DNA of 64,000 bases, from positions 1,674,001 through 1,738,000 of the forward strand of contig OZ245331.1 in the NCBI GenBank assembly GCA_965226155.1, written 5' to 3'. This document shows positions 37,863 through 47,641 of the stretch, piece by piece. Each line of letters opens with the position of its first letter. Within the stretch, counting starts at the first letter, position 1. A program made the translations under genes and the position numbers. Under the pieces are notes generated by a model. That model saw only the letters and a list, made by a program, of their open reading frames with translations, was not told the origin of the DNA and ran no database searches. Source of the DNA: G965226155 sp965226155. GTDB taxonomy: Bacteria > Pseudomonadota > Gammaproteobacteria > Eutrophobiales > Eutrophobiaceae.

Positions 37863-38475
37863 GTGTGCGCTGATCGTTTTTAGCAAAGCGCCGGTAGCTG
37901 GGAAAGTTAAAACCAGACTGATCTCAGAACTAGGTAACGATGGTGCTGCCTCTCTATACATGAAGTTGACCAAAAAGACTTTATTAACTGCTAGTCAATC
38001 TACCATTAATAACATCATTCTGTATTGTGCTCCTGATGACAATCATCCTTTCTTTGGAGCCTGTGCTACTGAATTCAACCTGGAATTGCAAACACAGAAA
38101 GGTTTAGATCTTGGTGCAAGGATGGCCAATGCGATGTTGAATAGCCTGGAAACCTACCGTGCAGTAATAATAATAGGATGTGATTGCCCGGAGCTAAGTA
38201 TCGATGATCTCAATAATGCAGCAAAGAAGCTAGTAAACGGGAATAACATCGTGCTCGGTCCATCTGAAGATGGTGGTTACTACCTGATTGGTCTCACCCA
38301 GTATAGATCTGAATTATTTACAAATATCGTGTGGGGGAAACCGGATGTGCTATCTACTACGCGAAATCGCATCAAGATGCTGGACATTGAATCATTCGAA
38401 CTACCCATGCATTGGGACGTAGATCAACCGAATGATTATTACCGCTATCTAGATATTTACAACTCAACCCAATAG
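37849..38475 (+). CDS. arsenosugar-associated glycosyltransferase (TIGR04282/DUF2064)
   Basis: A 208-residue nucleotidyltransferase-like glycosyltransferase starting MKKDECALIVFSKAPVAGKV, followed by KTRL, the phosphate-binding loop of this family. VIIIGCDCPELS and GPSEDGGYYLIGL supply the acidic metal site. ATG 37849 was chosen because homology begins there; it overlaps the previous gene by 14 bases. The end TAG is the natural family end, showing that TAG is a normal stop in this genome. Confidence 0.9.
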   Translation: MKKDECALIVFSKAPVAGKVKTRLISELGNDGAASLYMKLTKKTLLTASQSTINNIILYCAPDDNHPFFGACATEFNLELQTQKGLDLGARMANAMLNSLETYRAVIIIGCDCPELSIDDLNNAAKKLVNGNNIVLGPSEDGGYYLIGLTQYRSELFTNIVWGKPDVLSTTRNRIKMLDIESFELPMHWDVDQPNDYYRYLDIYNSTQ

Positions 38476-38487
38476 CAACACTCAACG

Positions 38488-39693
38488 TCAGGCTAGGTTG
38501 TTTTCAGTAGAATCATTTTGTAGATTTTTTAACTGGCGCTTCATGTTCAGTGCGGCCATCGCATAACCGTCATCCGCACCGTCTACAAAATGATAATGAT
38601 TATTGCTGCGGTTATTGATGAGGCAGGTAACCAAGGCGGAACTTGAACAATGTAGTCCATAGACACATTTATTTTTGTTGTATTGGTCTTCCAGGTAGCT
38701 GGTCAATTTTTGGCGCTGATCGGCTGTGCCCGAGATCACTTGACGTAAGATACCGTCAAACTTCCTAAAGTCAGAATTACTAATGATCTCGTTCTTGTAG
38801 TTGCCCCAATCTATTCCTGCCACCTTTAAATTAAAATTCATTAATAGCCAACCGAGGACATTCTGAGCACGCATCATCAATCCGCGGCGCAGATAGCTTA
38901 AGTCACCTTGTCCGAATGATTTGAGCCTGGCTTCCAATCCGAGTTTTTTCTTATTGAAAGTCGATCGCAGTCCTGAGGCATAAACCGGACGGCATGTTTC
39001 ATCGTTACCATATATTTGTATGATTTGATGAATAACTTCTTCATAAAATTTTGCTTGTTCCTGTAGCGAGGGTGATAAAGCTTTGACGATTAGTGCTATG
39101 GTTTCTCCATATTTGCTGGGTACATTATCCCATCGGCATTCGAGACCGGAATAATTGGCAGGAATTGGATCAGAAATCTCTTTTGGAAGATGGTCCATCT
39201 CAGCAGAATTCGATTTCAGCATCATCTCGGCATGCTCTATCCCACCACCGGCAAATGCAGCTTGTACACTGCATTTAGAAACTTTGTGTTTAGCAACTAA
39301 GACATCTACACCTGCTTTACGGAGCGTGTCTATGGAAACGATTCCGATACGTAAGTCGAGAGAAAATTCCTGCAAGGCCAGATGTCTAGTTGCGATAAGG
39401 GCTACTTTAGCATTTGATACGACATCATTAGATATAGACAGCGAAGCTCCATCACCTCCAAATATGTAGGGTATCTCAATTGGCTTTGCAATATTAACTA
39501 TAGAGGAGAGGATCGAGACGCCTATCATGTTAACTGCTTTATAGGATCCTGATTGAACGGCATCAGTCGAATTGACGACATCCGCTACGATAATATGCCA
39601 GTCATTAGGTAAATCAGTATAATTTGGCAAATGACAAACTTGTGAAAATTCCTTCAAAGCAGGCAAGCCTTGAAAAAATGTATGGTTAGTCAT
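38488..39693 (-). CDS. DUF3095 family protein (cyclase-like fold)
   Basis: A 401-residue protein of the DUF3095 family. WHIIVADVVNSTDAV and PYIFGGDGASLSI resemble the first metal-binding strand and the GGDG turn of class III nucleotide cyclases, and the C-terminus has CVYGLHCSSSALVTC. Catalytic activity is not established for the family. It is intact, convergent with the arsenosugar operon, and separated from it by only 12 bases. Confidence 0.82.
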   Translation of the reverse strand: MTNHTFFQGLPALKEFSQVCHLPNYTDLPNDWHIIVADVVNSTDAVQSGSYKAVNMIGVSILSSIVNIAKPIEIPYIFGGDGASLSISNDVVSNAKVALIATRHLALQEFSLDLRIGIVSIDTLRKAGVDVLVAKHKVSKCSVQAAFAGGGIEHAEMMLKSNSAEMDHLPKEISDPIPANYSGLECRWDNVPSKYGETIALIVKALSPSLQEQAKFYEEVIHQIIQIYGNDETCRPVYASGLRSTFNKKKLGLEARLKSFGQGDLSYLRRGLMMRAQNVLGWLLMNFNLKVAGIDWGNYKNEIISNSDFRKFDGILRQVISGTADQRQKLTSYLEDQYNKNKCVYGLHCSSSALVTCLINNRSNNHYHFVDGADDGYAMAALNMKRQLKNLQNDSTENNLA

Positions 39694-39947
39694 CGATATT
39701 ATATAGTCAGTTTTAGACCGCCTTTAAAGGAGTAAAGACTGAAATATTGCAATGCACCACTGTCAGCTATGATTGTCTCTAAGAATAACATTTTCACCTA
39801 TAGTACAAAGAAATTTAATGATAGTTGGATTAAAATTAATAACCCGGTCACAAAATAGCAACTGTAACAGTTGATAGTAATAACATATTCAGGTAATTGT
39901 AATTAATATGGGTTGGCAATCAGCCGAAATCATTATGGGGAGTAACG

Positions 39948-40472
39948 ATGAACTTTATCATTGATGACGCACCTCCATCAGAGCAGGTATTACAGGCAGA
40001 GCGGGATCGTCTTTCTGCCGAGATTAGCCGGATATCGACGCGCGATACTACTATTACTTTTATCTTAATCATTGTTTGTAGTATTGGTCTGGGTGTTATT
40101 GTTTATTGGTCGACGGAAAGTGCAAAGTATGCGGGTATTGCATCAGCTTTATTCCCAGTATTGGGTGTTATTATGAGTATGCTGGGTATTACCAAAAATG
40201 CCGGTTTCAGAAGTGCTGCACAAATACTCACTAATCTCAGAAATGATTTGATTGCTGTTAGTCCTGCCTCGAGTGAGAGTCAAAGGGATGTAGAAAAACT
40301 ATGCGCCAAATACGATGTAGTTGCTGGATATAACGATAAGTTGAAGGGCATCGAACGTGATATGGTAAATGGTGAACTGGCCATGTATTGGGAGTTCGAT
40401 ACCAGCACAATGGCTAAAACAGACAGAGGCAGGGACTTTCTTGATAAGGCGAAAGACAGCGTCGAGACCTGA
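39948..40472 (+). CDS. two-helix membrane protein with coiled-coil flanks
   Basis: A 174-residue protein. A short helical N-terminus (EQVLQAERDRLSAEISRIS) precedes two membrane helices at about residues 37-56 and 63-82 (FILIIVCSIGLGVIVYWS and ASALFPVLGVIMSMLGI), followed by a charged cytoplasmic tail. The layout is reminiscent of SLATT-type proteins, but I do not see enough to assign it. GGGGAGTAACG precedes the ATG. It stands alone before IS30 copy 5. Confidence 0.6.
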   Translation: MNFIIDDAPPSEQVLQAERDRLSAEISRISTRDTTITFILIIVCSIGLGVIVYWSTESAKYAGIASALFPVLGVIMSMLGITKNAGFRSAAQILTNLRNDLIAVSPASSESQRDVEKLCAKYDVVAGYNDKLKGIERDMVNGELAMYWEFDTSTMAKTDRGRDFLDKAKDSVET

Positions 40473-40643
40473 AAAGTTAAAACTAAAAAATTAGAAGTCG
40501 TTATTTACAGATCGTCGTCTAGTCATAATCGCAATACACGTGTCGTAGATATTTCCTACTATCAATCAGTACGTCGTTACCGTGATTCGGTATCCATTTA
40601 AGCAGATTCCCATACAATTCCAGTTAATTTATTATTTATGAAC

Positions 40644-41712
40644 CGTGAATTCAATTTGTAAGTGCAACTCAATTAGGTGGCACGAACGGCAAGCTGCGGT
40701 AGCATCCTTACCTTTCGTTCCAGCAAGGAAGAGAGGCACAGATGAGACACTACACACAGCTTACCGAGCATCAACGTTACCAGATTTACGCCCTGATGAA
40801 AGCAGGACATACACAAACGGAGATAGCCGCCTTGATAGGCGTACATAAATCTACTATTAGCCGTGAACTCAGACGCAACCGTGGCTTGAGAGGCTATCGA
40901 CCCCGCCAAGCTCAGTTGCTCTGGCAAGCGCGTCGAGAAGCCAGTCAACAACAGCGACTCCCCACGACCTTGTGGGAGCGAGTAGCGGTCTGGCTGCGGG
41001 ACGAATGGAGTCCTGAGCAAATCAGTGACTGGTTGCATAAACGAGAAGGTATCGCTCTGAGTCATGAATGGATCTATCACTACATATACCAGGACAAGGC
41101 AGACGGCGGTGAGCTGTACCGGTACTTGCGTTGCCAGAAGAAACGAAAGAAGCGTTATGGTAGTTATCAACGTCGTGGGGTTCTGGTGAATCAGGGCAGC
41201 ATTGATAAGCGTCCAGCCATTGTGAACAGGAAGACACGCATCGGTGACTGGGAAGTGGACACCGTCATCGGCAAAGGCCATCGACAGGCGCTGGTCACCT
41301 TGAGCGAGCGCAAGTCGATGTACACCTTGATTTGCACAGGTGAAACGACGAACTGCCTCTGCCGTCAGACAAGCTATCGTGCGATTGTTGTCTAATATGA
41401 AGGCGTCGGTTCACACGGTCACCTCGGATAATGGAAAAGAATTTGCTGAGCATGAGGTTATTGCTCAACAATTGAACGCGGGGTTCTATTTTGCACATCC
41501 TTATGCCTCCTGGGAACGGGGTTTAAATGAAAATATCAATGGTCTCATTCGACAGTACTTCCCAAAGAAAATGGACTCCAGCACGATTACACAAAAGCAG
41601 TTAAACTTGGTCATGAAAAAACTCAATCACCGTCCCAGAAAAACACTTAATTCAAAAACACCACATGAAGTCTTTTTTAACATCAACGTTGCACTTCAAA
41701 GTTGAATCCGCG
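40644..41712 (+). mobile_element. IS30-family insertion sequence, copy 5
   Basis: A 1069-bp copy in plus orientation with the shared CGTGAATTC and GAATCCGCG termini. Flanking triplets are AAC on the left and GAC on the right, one mismatch from a duplication. It has the extra T at 41331-41333 equivalent to the A inserted in copies 3 and 4. Confidence 0.93.
40742..41705 (+). pseudogene. IS30-family transposase, split by +1 frameshift (copy 5)
   Basis: A 217-residue N-terminal frame and a 121-residue C-terminal frame (GTG at 41340) separated by the same one-base insertion as copies 3 and 4. It has private substitutions, for example LWQARREAS for LRQARREAS and ERVAVWLRD for ERVEVWLRD, so it has been resident for some time. 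Confidence 0.9.
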
Positions 41713-41764
41713 GACAACTGTTGGACGAATAAAATTAATTACCACAATCCATTATGATTCCGAA

Positions 41765-43018
41765 ATGAGTGATCCCACTGAGATAACATTTTTGATTGGT
41801 AAAGCTGAGACGGGTGACGTTTCAGCGCAACTTACCTTGGCAAATATGTATGACGAAGGCTACAGAATTGCCCGTGACATGGGGTTGGCGGCACTTTGGT
41901 ATCAGGAGGCCGCAAAAAAAGGCTCAGTACAGGCACAAGCTAAGATTGGTGCAAAATATCTGAAGGGAACGGGTGTTCATCAGGACTTTGAGAAGGCCTT
42001 CTACTGGTTGCGGCTTGCTGCCGGCAAGGAGAACCCTGACTCGATAGCGGAATTAGGATGGAGTTTTCAGACAGGATTAGGTACAGAGAAGAACTACAGC
42101 AAAGCATTCAGCTGTTATGAACGTGCTGCTAAATTAGGTCATGTTATATCCAGTTACAATCTTGCTTATATGTATGCGAATGGCTTGGGCACTACTCAGG
42201 ATGATAACAAAGCCTTGAAGTGGTTTAGGTATGCAGCAGATGAGGGAAATCAGAAAGCTCAAGTCAATTTAGGGCTGATGTATATTAATGGAATCGGGAC
42301 CGAAAAGAATGATATCGAAGCAGTTGAATGGTTTAGAAAAGCTGCAGATCTGAATTATGCCAAGGGACAATACAACCTTGGTAGAATGTATGCTGAAGGG
42401 AAAGGTGTGCCGAATGATTTTGAAGAAGCAGCGAGATGGTATGGCTTGGCTGCTGATCAGGGTTACCACAGAGCCCAGTATGATTTGGGGCTGTTAATTC
42501 TTAACGGCAAAGGAATCAAGAAAGACTATTCGTTTGCATTAAACTGTTTTTTGAAAGCGAGTGTCTCAGGTTATTCCAAAGCGTGCTATCAAATTGGCAG
42601 AATATATGCCGAAGGATTAGGGGTTCCGCGTGATTACAAGGAAGCGTATGACATGTTTAGTGATGCAGCGGAGCATGGATTGGCACAAGCACAATATAGG
42701 TTGGGCAAGTTGTACCAAAATGGTCTCGGCGTGACTAAAGATCATTCCCGAGCTTGTCTATGGCTTCAAAAAGCGGCAAAATAGAGTTATCAACCTGCAC
42801 AATACCGCCTTGGTTTAATGTACCGAAAGGGGTGGGGTGTCGATAAAGATCTCTTGCACTCCTATGCTTGGTTTTATACGGCAGCTAAGTCTAATAATAG
42901 CACTGCCGTACAGGCATTGGATAAGGTTAGAGCATAATTGACGTCGGAGCAGCTTAATGAAGCTGAAAGTATTGCTAAGGACTACCTTATCGATTACGGC
43001 GCAAAGTCTGCAGAATAG
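41765..43018 (+). pseudogene. SEL1-repeat protein with two in-frame stops
   Basis: From ATG 41765 the frame encodes about nine SEL1/TPR-like repeats (for example YNLGRMYAEGKGVPNDFEEA) before TAG 42782-42784. The same frame continues another repeat, SYQPAQYRLGLMYRKGWGV, to TAA 42935-42937, and then LTSEQLNEAESIAKDYLIDY to TAG 43016-43018. Both internal stops fall where Gln would fit (AAK-stop-SYQ and VRA-stop-LTS). The 339-residue product before the first stop could still fold, since repeats are modular. SEL1 proteins are usually protein-protein scaffolds; the partner is unknown. Confidence 0.72.
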
Positions 43019-43043
43019 GATACTGAACGATATACTGGTCAAC

Positions 43044-43715
43044 CTAATCACTAAGCAGATAATTTCCCATCTTTCGGTAGCGATTAGTTGCTAACTCAAC
43101 AAAATCCGGGATGATAGAGCCGCGTACTGATTTCCTATCTAACAGGCTATCAGACCATTTTTTAATCTTCGTGCAACCCGACAATATATCCGTTGGTAGA
43201 TGTGGTTGAACAATATAGTGTTGTCGTATAAATAGGGGTGCAAAAGCGGCATCTACTAGAGAAAAATCGTCTCCGTTAAAGAAGGGTCCATTACCCATAT
43301 TTGATTCTAGGATTTGAAATCGGTCGTTAATTGCTGATGAAATTTCAGCCACAAGTTTTTCATCTTTCGTTGTTAATAATTTAAAATTTCGGCTAATTAA
43401 ATCAGATACGAATTCGATCCATGCTCGGTTCTTGGCCTTCAACAAGGTGTCTCGAGGATAAAGCGATGGTGGTGTAATTTCATCGAGATGTTCGTTGATG
43501 ACGGAAGATTCGAATAATATCTCCTGATCGATCTTCAATAAAGGGACTTTGCCCAAAGGAGAAAGTTTTAAAAACCAATCTGGCTTGTTGGCTAGGTCGA
43601 TATTAGTACGTACAAACTCAATGTCCTTTTCTAGCAGGGTGATGATTGAACGATGGACAAAGGGGCACAGGTCAAAGCTGATTAATTCAAATTTAGGTGA
43701 TGTTAATTCTGTCAT
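43044..43715 (-). CDS. glutathione S-transferase family protein
   Basis: A 223-residue protein. The thioredoxin-like N-terminal domain reads LISFDLCPFVHRSIITLLE, followed by the glutathione-binding LGKVPLLKIDQEILFESSVI with the conserved cis-Pro and Glu-Ser, and an all-helical C-terminal domain with FSLVDAAFAPLF. The CPF motif suggests an omega/beta-like or SspA-like member with a catalytic Cys. Intact and monocistronic. Confidence 0.87.
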   Translation of the reverse strand: MTELTSPKFELISFDLCPFVHRSIITLLEKDIEFVRTNIDLANKPDWFLKLSPLGKVPLLKIDQEILFESSVINEHLDEITPPSLYPRDTLLKAKNRAWIEFVSDLISRNFKLLTTKDEKLVAEISSAINDRFQILESNMGNGPFFNGDDFSLVDAAFAPLFIRQHYIVQPHLPTDILSGCTKIKKWSDSLLDRKSVRGSIIPDFVELATNRYRKMGNYLLSD

Positions 43716-43854
43716 GCGAAGTCCGGCAGTCTAGCCGATACATTCCAGAAATACGAATTATTTGATATGAAAAAATATAAAGTGCCGAAATCCAAAACCT
43801 GATACATTAATATATTAGATAGATACGATAACCATGAATTCGGAGTAACAGTAG

Positions 43855-44322
43855 ATGAGTAAAAATGAGACTGCCACAAAAGATATGCTGACAGAAATAT
43901 TCAAGATGCAAGCAGATCTGAATGATTATGTATTTCAGAAGAATGGACTTAAGGACAAGGCTGGTATGACTTTATCCATGGATGCCATCTTCAGTGCAGT
44001 TAATGAAAATCAATTAATGGCCAATGATCTTCCGAATATATGGTTGTCTAAATATGCAAAGGCAACGGCCGAAGAACTGGATGAATTGAATGAAGAGCTG
44101 TTATGGAAATGGTGGAGTAAGGACAAGATAGACATACAGAATATACGGGTTGAACTCATCGATATATTGCATTTTCTAGTATCAGCGATGATTTGTGCTG
44201 GATTAACGCCTGATCGGGTATTTGATATCTACAGGCAGAAACATGAGGTCAATATCAAACGGCAAGATTCTGATTATAGCCGGGCCAATAAAACAGAGGA
44301 TGATAACAAGGAGATCCTATAA
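43855..44322 (+). CDS. dimeric dUTPase (all-alpha NTP pyrophosphatase)
   Basis: A 155-residue protein of the dimeric dUTPase/MazG-like superfamily, which hydrolyses dUTP to dUMP and keeps uracil out of DNA. The metal-binding helix pattern is EELDELNEELLWKWWSKD, followed by VELIDILHFLVSAMI. The size is typical of small bacterial members. GGAGTAACAG precedes the ATG. Confidence 0.83.
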   Translation: MSKNETATKDMLTEIFKMQADLNDYVFQKNGLKDKAGMTLSMDAIFSAVNENQLMANDLPNIWLSKYAKATAEELDELNEELLWKWWSKDKIDIQNIRVELIDILHFLVSAMICAGLTPDRVFDIYRQKHEVNIKRQDSDYSRANKTEDDNKEIL

Positions 44323-44353
44323 AGGATTTAACGTGAATACAGAACCCGAGAGT

Positions 44354-44890
44354 TTATTTTTGCCTGTCGGTCTTGGAAGATTTTTTATGTTTTTTATTCT
44401 TGGGTGATAAACTGAACCAGTAATCTCGGGTAATGTCATGTGCATAATCCGCCTCTTCGACAAGTACCTGTGCCGTGGTACTTGGAATCGATGCAATTTC
44501 TACTCGAACACCTTCAGCTTTGAGATGACGGACCAATTCAACATAATCGGAATCACCTGACATGATAATTATCGTGTCAACCTTGCTCGCTAGCTGAGAT
44601 GCTTTGATCGTGAGCGGTATGTCAGCACTTTTATGACAAGGTATAACTGAACCATGATATTTCTGGCGTAGACGTTCTTCGAGTTTTGAGGATATATTTT
44701 TCCCTTCACGAAAATAGATCAACCGGTTCAGTCCTCGGTTATCCAGTAATTTTGGGATTAAAATATCAAAATTTAGCATCATGTGCGGGTCTTTCGTCTG
44801 CTCATGTATGCTACGCTCGATGTTATTGCCATCAACCAGTATTGCAACTGACTGAATGATGGTTACATCATCCTTGGTTAGGTCGTCCAT
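44354..44890 (-). CDS. NYN domain (LabA/DUF88) ribonuclease-like protein
   Basis: A 178-residue NYN-domain protein with a PIN-like fold. Acidic metal-binding motifs are VAILVDGNNIERS at the N-terminus and IIIMSGDSDYVELVRHLK in the middle, followed by GVRVEIASIPS. The C-terminal tail is Lys-rich (KNKKHKKSSK), consistent with RNA binding. Substrate RNA unknown. Confidence 0.83.
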   Translation of the reverse strand: MDDLTKDDVTIIQSVAILVDGNNIERSIHEQTKDPHMMLNFDILIPKLLDNRGLNRLIYFREGKNISSKLEERLRQKYHGSVIPCHKSADIPLTIKASQLASKVDTIIIMSGDSDYVELVRHLKAEGVRVEIASIPSTTAQVLVEEADYAHDITRDYWFSLSPKNKKHKKSSKTDRQK

Positions 44891-44993
44891 GGTTGTAGAG
44901 TAGCAAGTTTTAGCTTGCTATCACAAATATAATTTCAATATCCGTACAGGATTATTACGGAGGGCACAGTTTAAGATCTGGTAATATAGTGAT

Positions 44994-46301
44994 ATGTACA
45001 ATAAGACAGCGACAAACCAGTCTGCATCCTGTGACAATATAAAAATGCATAATGCCGAGATGATTTCTAATTCATTGGTCAGGCGTATTTTATTGCACAG
45101 TCCTGATATAACTTTAAAGGGAAAAAATCAGGCAGAGTTTCAGTCGCAACTGGCTTCTAACGTTGAGCACCGTTTGACGAGTATCGGATTATCCTGGACC
45201 GTCGAAGCGGCGAGGGGCCGAGTCTCAATATTGATTCCGAAAAGTATTACTGAGGATGTGCATGAGGTCGTATCAGCATTAGCTTCAATGGCTGGCGTTT
45301 CTTCGTTAGCCAATAGTTACTGGCTGCGACGTGATTCTATTATAAATAATTCCAATCATTTGAACTGGTCGAATATCGATCATGCAATAATTTGTCTGGC
45401 CAGAGAGTACTATTGTGAAAAAAACAGCTATGCGCTACGTGTCAATCGCGTAGATAAATCGATACCCGTGACTTCTCAAGATATAGCGACTCGTCTTGGG
45501 GAAATCATACGAACAAATACAGAATGGGACAGTGTCAATCTGTCAAAACCCGATCTAACATTTTATATTGATGCTTACCCAGATGGTATGTATCTCTACG
45601 TTGACAAAATTCGTGGAGTAGGGGGCTTGCCTGTCGGGACCGGTGGGCGAGTGTTAGCACTTTTGTCCGGCGGCATAGATTCACCCGTTGCTGCATTTTT
45701 TATGAGTAAGCGAGGATGCGCGGTCGATTTGTTTCATTTGTCAGCGTCTCATACCATCGATCATGATATCGATTCCTCAGTCATATTGCGGTTGGCGAGG
45801 GAGATCAGCCGATACTCATTGTCTTCTCGCTTATTTATCGTTCCATATACTTATTTTGATATGGCACTGAATGAGAAAGAGACCCGTTATGGGTTGGTGT
45901 TATTCCGTCGGTTCATGTTGCGGATGGCCGAAATAATCAGCGGTCAAACAAAAGCATCAGCACTTGTAACCGGTGATTGTTTAGGTCAAGTCGCATCGCA
46001 GACGATAGAAAATCTGGCGAGCGCAATAAGATCTGTGTCACTACCCGTGTTCCAGCCACTGATTGGGATGAATAAACTTGAGATTATCGAGCAGGCAGAG
46101 CGGATCAATACTTACAAAATTTCTATTGAGCCTTCTAAAGATTGTTGTGCATTGATCGGGAAGCATCCAAAGACACGATCCCATCACGAGATATTACAGA
46201 ATATTGAAAATGATATTTTCCCAGACTATCGGCATATAATAGACAAGACATTAAACGACATGATAACGCTAGAATTTGATTGTGGTAGACAAATTCGCTG
46301 A
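44994..46301 (+). CDS. thiI: tRNA 4-thiouridine synthase ThiI, no rhodanese domain
   Basis: A 435-residue protein with an N-terminal ferredoxin-like/THUMP region (ILLHSPDITLKGKNQAEFQ), then the PP-loop ATPase domain with LLSGGIDSPVAAFFM at about residue 225. GDCLGQVASQTIENL is a conserved ThiI segment. It thiolates U8 of tRNA. The C-terminal rhodanese domain of E. coli ThiI is absent, as in many bacteria. In-frame ATGs at 45045 and 45060 are alternative starts. With TtcA it gives the window two tRNA thiolation enzymes. Confidence 0.88.
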   Translation: MYNKTATNQSASCDNIKMHNAEMISNSLVRRILLHSPDITLKGKNQAEFQSQLASNVEHRLTSIGLSWTVEAARGRVSILIPKSITEDVHEVVSALASMAGVSSLANSYWLRRDSIINNSNHLNWSNIDHAIICLAREYYCEKNSYALRVNRVDKSIPVTSQDIATRLGEIIRTNTEWDSVNLSKPDLTFYIDAYPDGMYLYVDKIRGVGGLPVGTGGRVLALLSGGIDSPVAAFFMSKRGCAVDLFHLSASHTIDHDIDSSVILRLAREISRYSLSSRLFIVPYTYFDMALNEKETRYGLVLFRRFMLRMAEIISGQTKASALVTGDCLGQVASQTIENLASAIRSVSLPVFQPLIGMNKLEIIEQAERINTYKISIEPSKDCCALIGKHPKTRSHHEILQNIENDIFPDYRHIIDKTLNDMITLEFDCGRQIR

Positions 46302-46379
46302 CCAGTTTACCTTCATTATTGTCGAACGTTATTAAAACTTGTATAAAACATCCTCATCCTGAATAGACCAGAGGTTTGA

Positions 46380-47003
46380 ATGACATCAACTTTATATTAC
46401 TTTCATGATCCAATGTGCAGTTGGTGTTATGCCTTTCGTCCAGCATGGAAAGAAATCAAGAAAGGATTACCAACCAATCTTCCGGTACAGTCTGTATTAG
46501 GTGGTCTTGCTCCAGACAATACGGTATCCATGCCAGAAGAAATGAAAACGAGAATCCAGGGCTACTGGCGTCGCATAGAGCAGGTTGTTCCTGGGACGAT
46601 CTTCAACTATGAGTTCTGGACAAAGTGTACGCCAGTAAGATCAACCTATCCCGCCTGTCGAGCAATTATCGCAGCTGAAAAACAGTCGTCAGACTATGCA
46701 GAGTTGATGAATGAAGCTATACAAGATGCTTACTACCGACAAGCTAGAAACCCATCCTTATCTGAAACACACATAGAACTGGCATCGGAATTAGGTATGA
46801 ATACGGAGAAATTCAAGGAAGATCTGGCATCAGCAGAAACAAACGAGGAGCTCCAACGCCAAATACTATTCACCTCTACCATGGATGTAGTGGGATTTCC
46901 GTCACTGGTTTTGCAAACAGAGCAAGGTAGGTTTCCGATTCAGCGTCATCAAACTTCTGCAGAACCGGTGCTACAGCAAATAGAATCAATACTTACTACT
47001 TAA
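46380..47003 (+). CDS. DsbA family oxidoreductase-like protein
   Basis: A 207-residue thioredoxin-fold protein with CxxC motif CSWC at about residues 13-16 (YYFHDPMCSWCYAFRP), a helical insertion, and the cis-Pro loop VVGFPSLVLQ near the C-terminus. No signal peptide, so probably cytoplasmic like the FrnE/2-hydroxychromene-isomerase group. Its partner is unknown. Intact. Confidence 0.88.
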   Translation: MTSTLYYFHDPMCSWCYAFRPAWKEIKKGLPTNLPVQSVLGGLAPDNTVSMPEEMKTRIQGYWRRIEQVVPGTIFNYEFWTKCTPVRSTYPACRAIIAAEKQSSDYAELMNEAIQDAYYRQARNPSLSETHIELASELGMNTEKFKEDLASAETNEELQRQILFTSTMDVVGFPSLVLQTEQGRFPIQRHQTSAEPVLQQIESILTT

Positions 47004-47005
47004 AC

Positions 47006-47284
47006 TTATCGCCGATATCGTCGTGTCGGCCGTTTCTCCCGTTCTTTGGCCATACTGACACGGATCTTTCTTCCACTTAAATCTGTGTTGTCTAGTTTAA
47101 GAGAGGACTCAGCATCAAATTGATTTTCAAATGTAATGAATCCGAATCCACGGGAAACACCCGTTTCCCGATCTGTCACCATTTTTATGTCTGAAATGGG
47201 GCCATATTCGGAAAAAGTGGTTCTGATTTCATTTTCAGTTACATTAAACGCGATATTGCCAACATATATCTTGTTTTGCGCCAT
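47006..47284 (-). CDS. RNA-binding protein with one RRM domain
   Basis: A 92-residue single RNA-recognition-motif protein of the type common in cyanobacteria and proteobacteria. RNP2 is IYVGNIAF at residues 5-12 and RNP1 is RGFGFITF at about 45-52, followed by an Arg-rich tail. Such proteins are often cold-induced; here the window's cold-shock gene is damaged, so this may take part of that role, but that is inference. It is convergent with the DsbA-like gene. Confidence 0.92.
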   Translation of the reverse strand: MAQNKIYVGNIAFNVTENEIRTTFSEYGPISDIKMVTDRETGVSRGFGFITFENQFDAESSLKLDNTDLSGRKIRVSMAKEREKRPTRRYRR

Positions 47285-47641
47285 TTTGATTTAATCCTTA
47301 TCGGTTTAGTTCGGGTCAGTCTTTACAATATCTGGCGTGGGTTAGTTATCGACACGGCCAGACTGGACAGCAGATGTCGATTGTCAATTTACTCGCCAGT
47401 GGTACATTTACTACACTCATGAATCTCTTCGCATTTGGAACGCATTGAGCTAAATATTATGGTGACCCGAGTGCAGAACGGTGCGTACTATAGCATTACC
47501 ATGGTCCAAGTAATAGGGGATTTGGCGAATATTTTATTGTTACTTGTTGAATTTGAATGAGAAATTGCTTTTCTTAATGTGCTTCATAGAGTGCGGGTCA
47601 GTTTGGCAACGGTCGGCAGATTGGAGAGAATAACGGCTATT

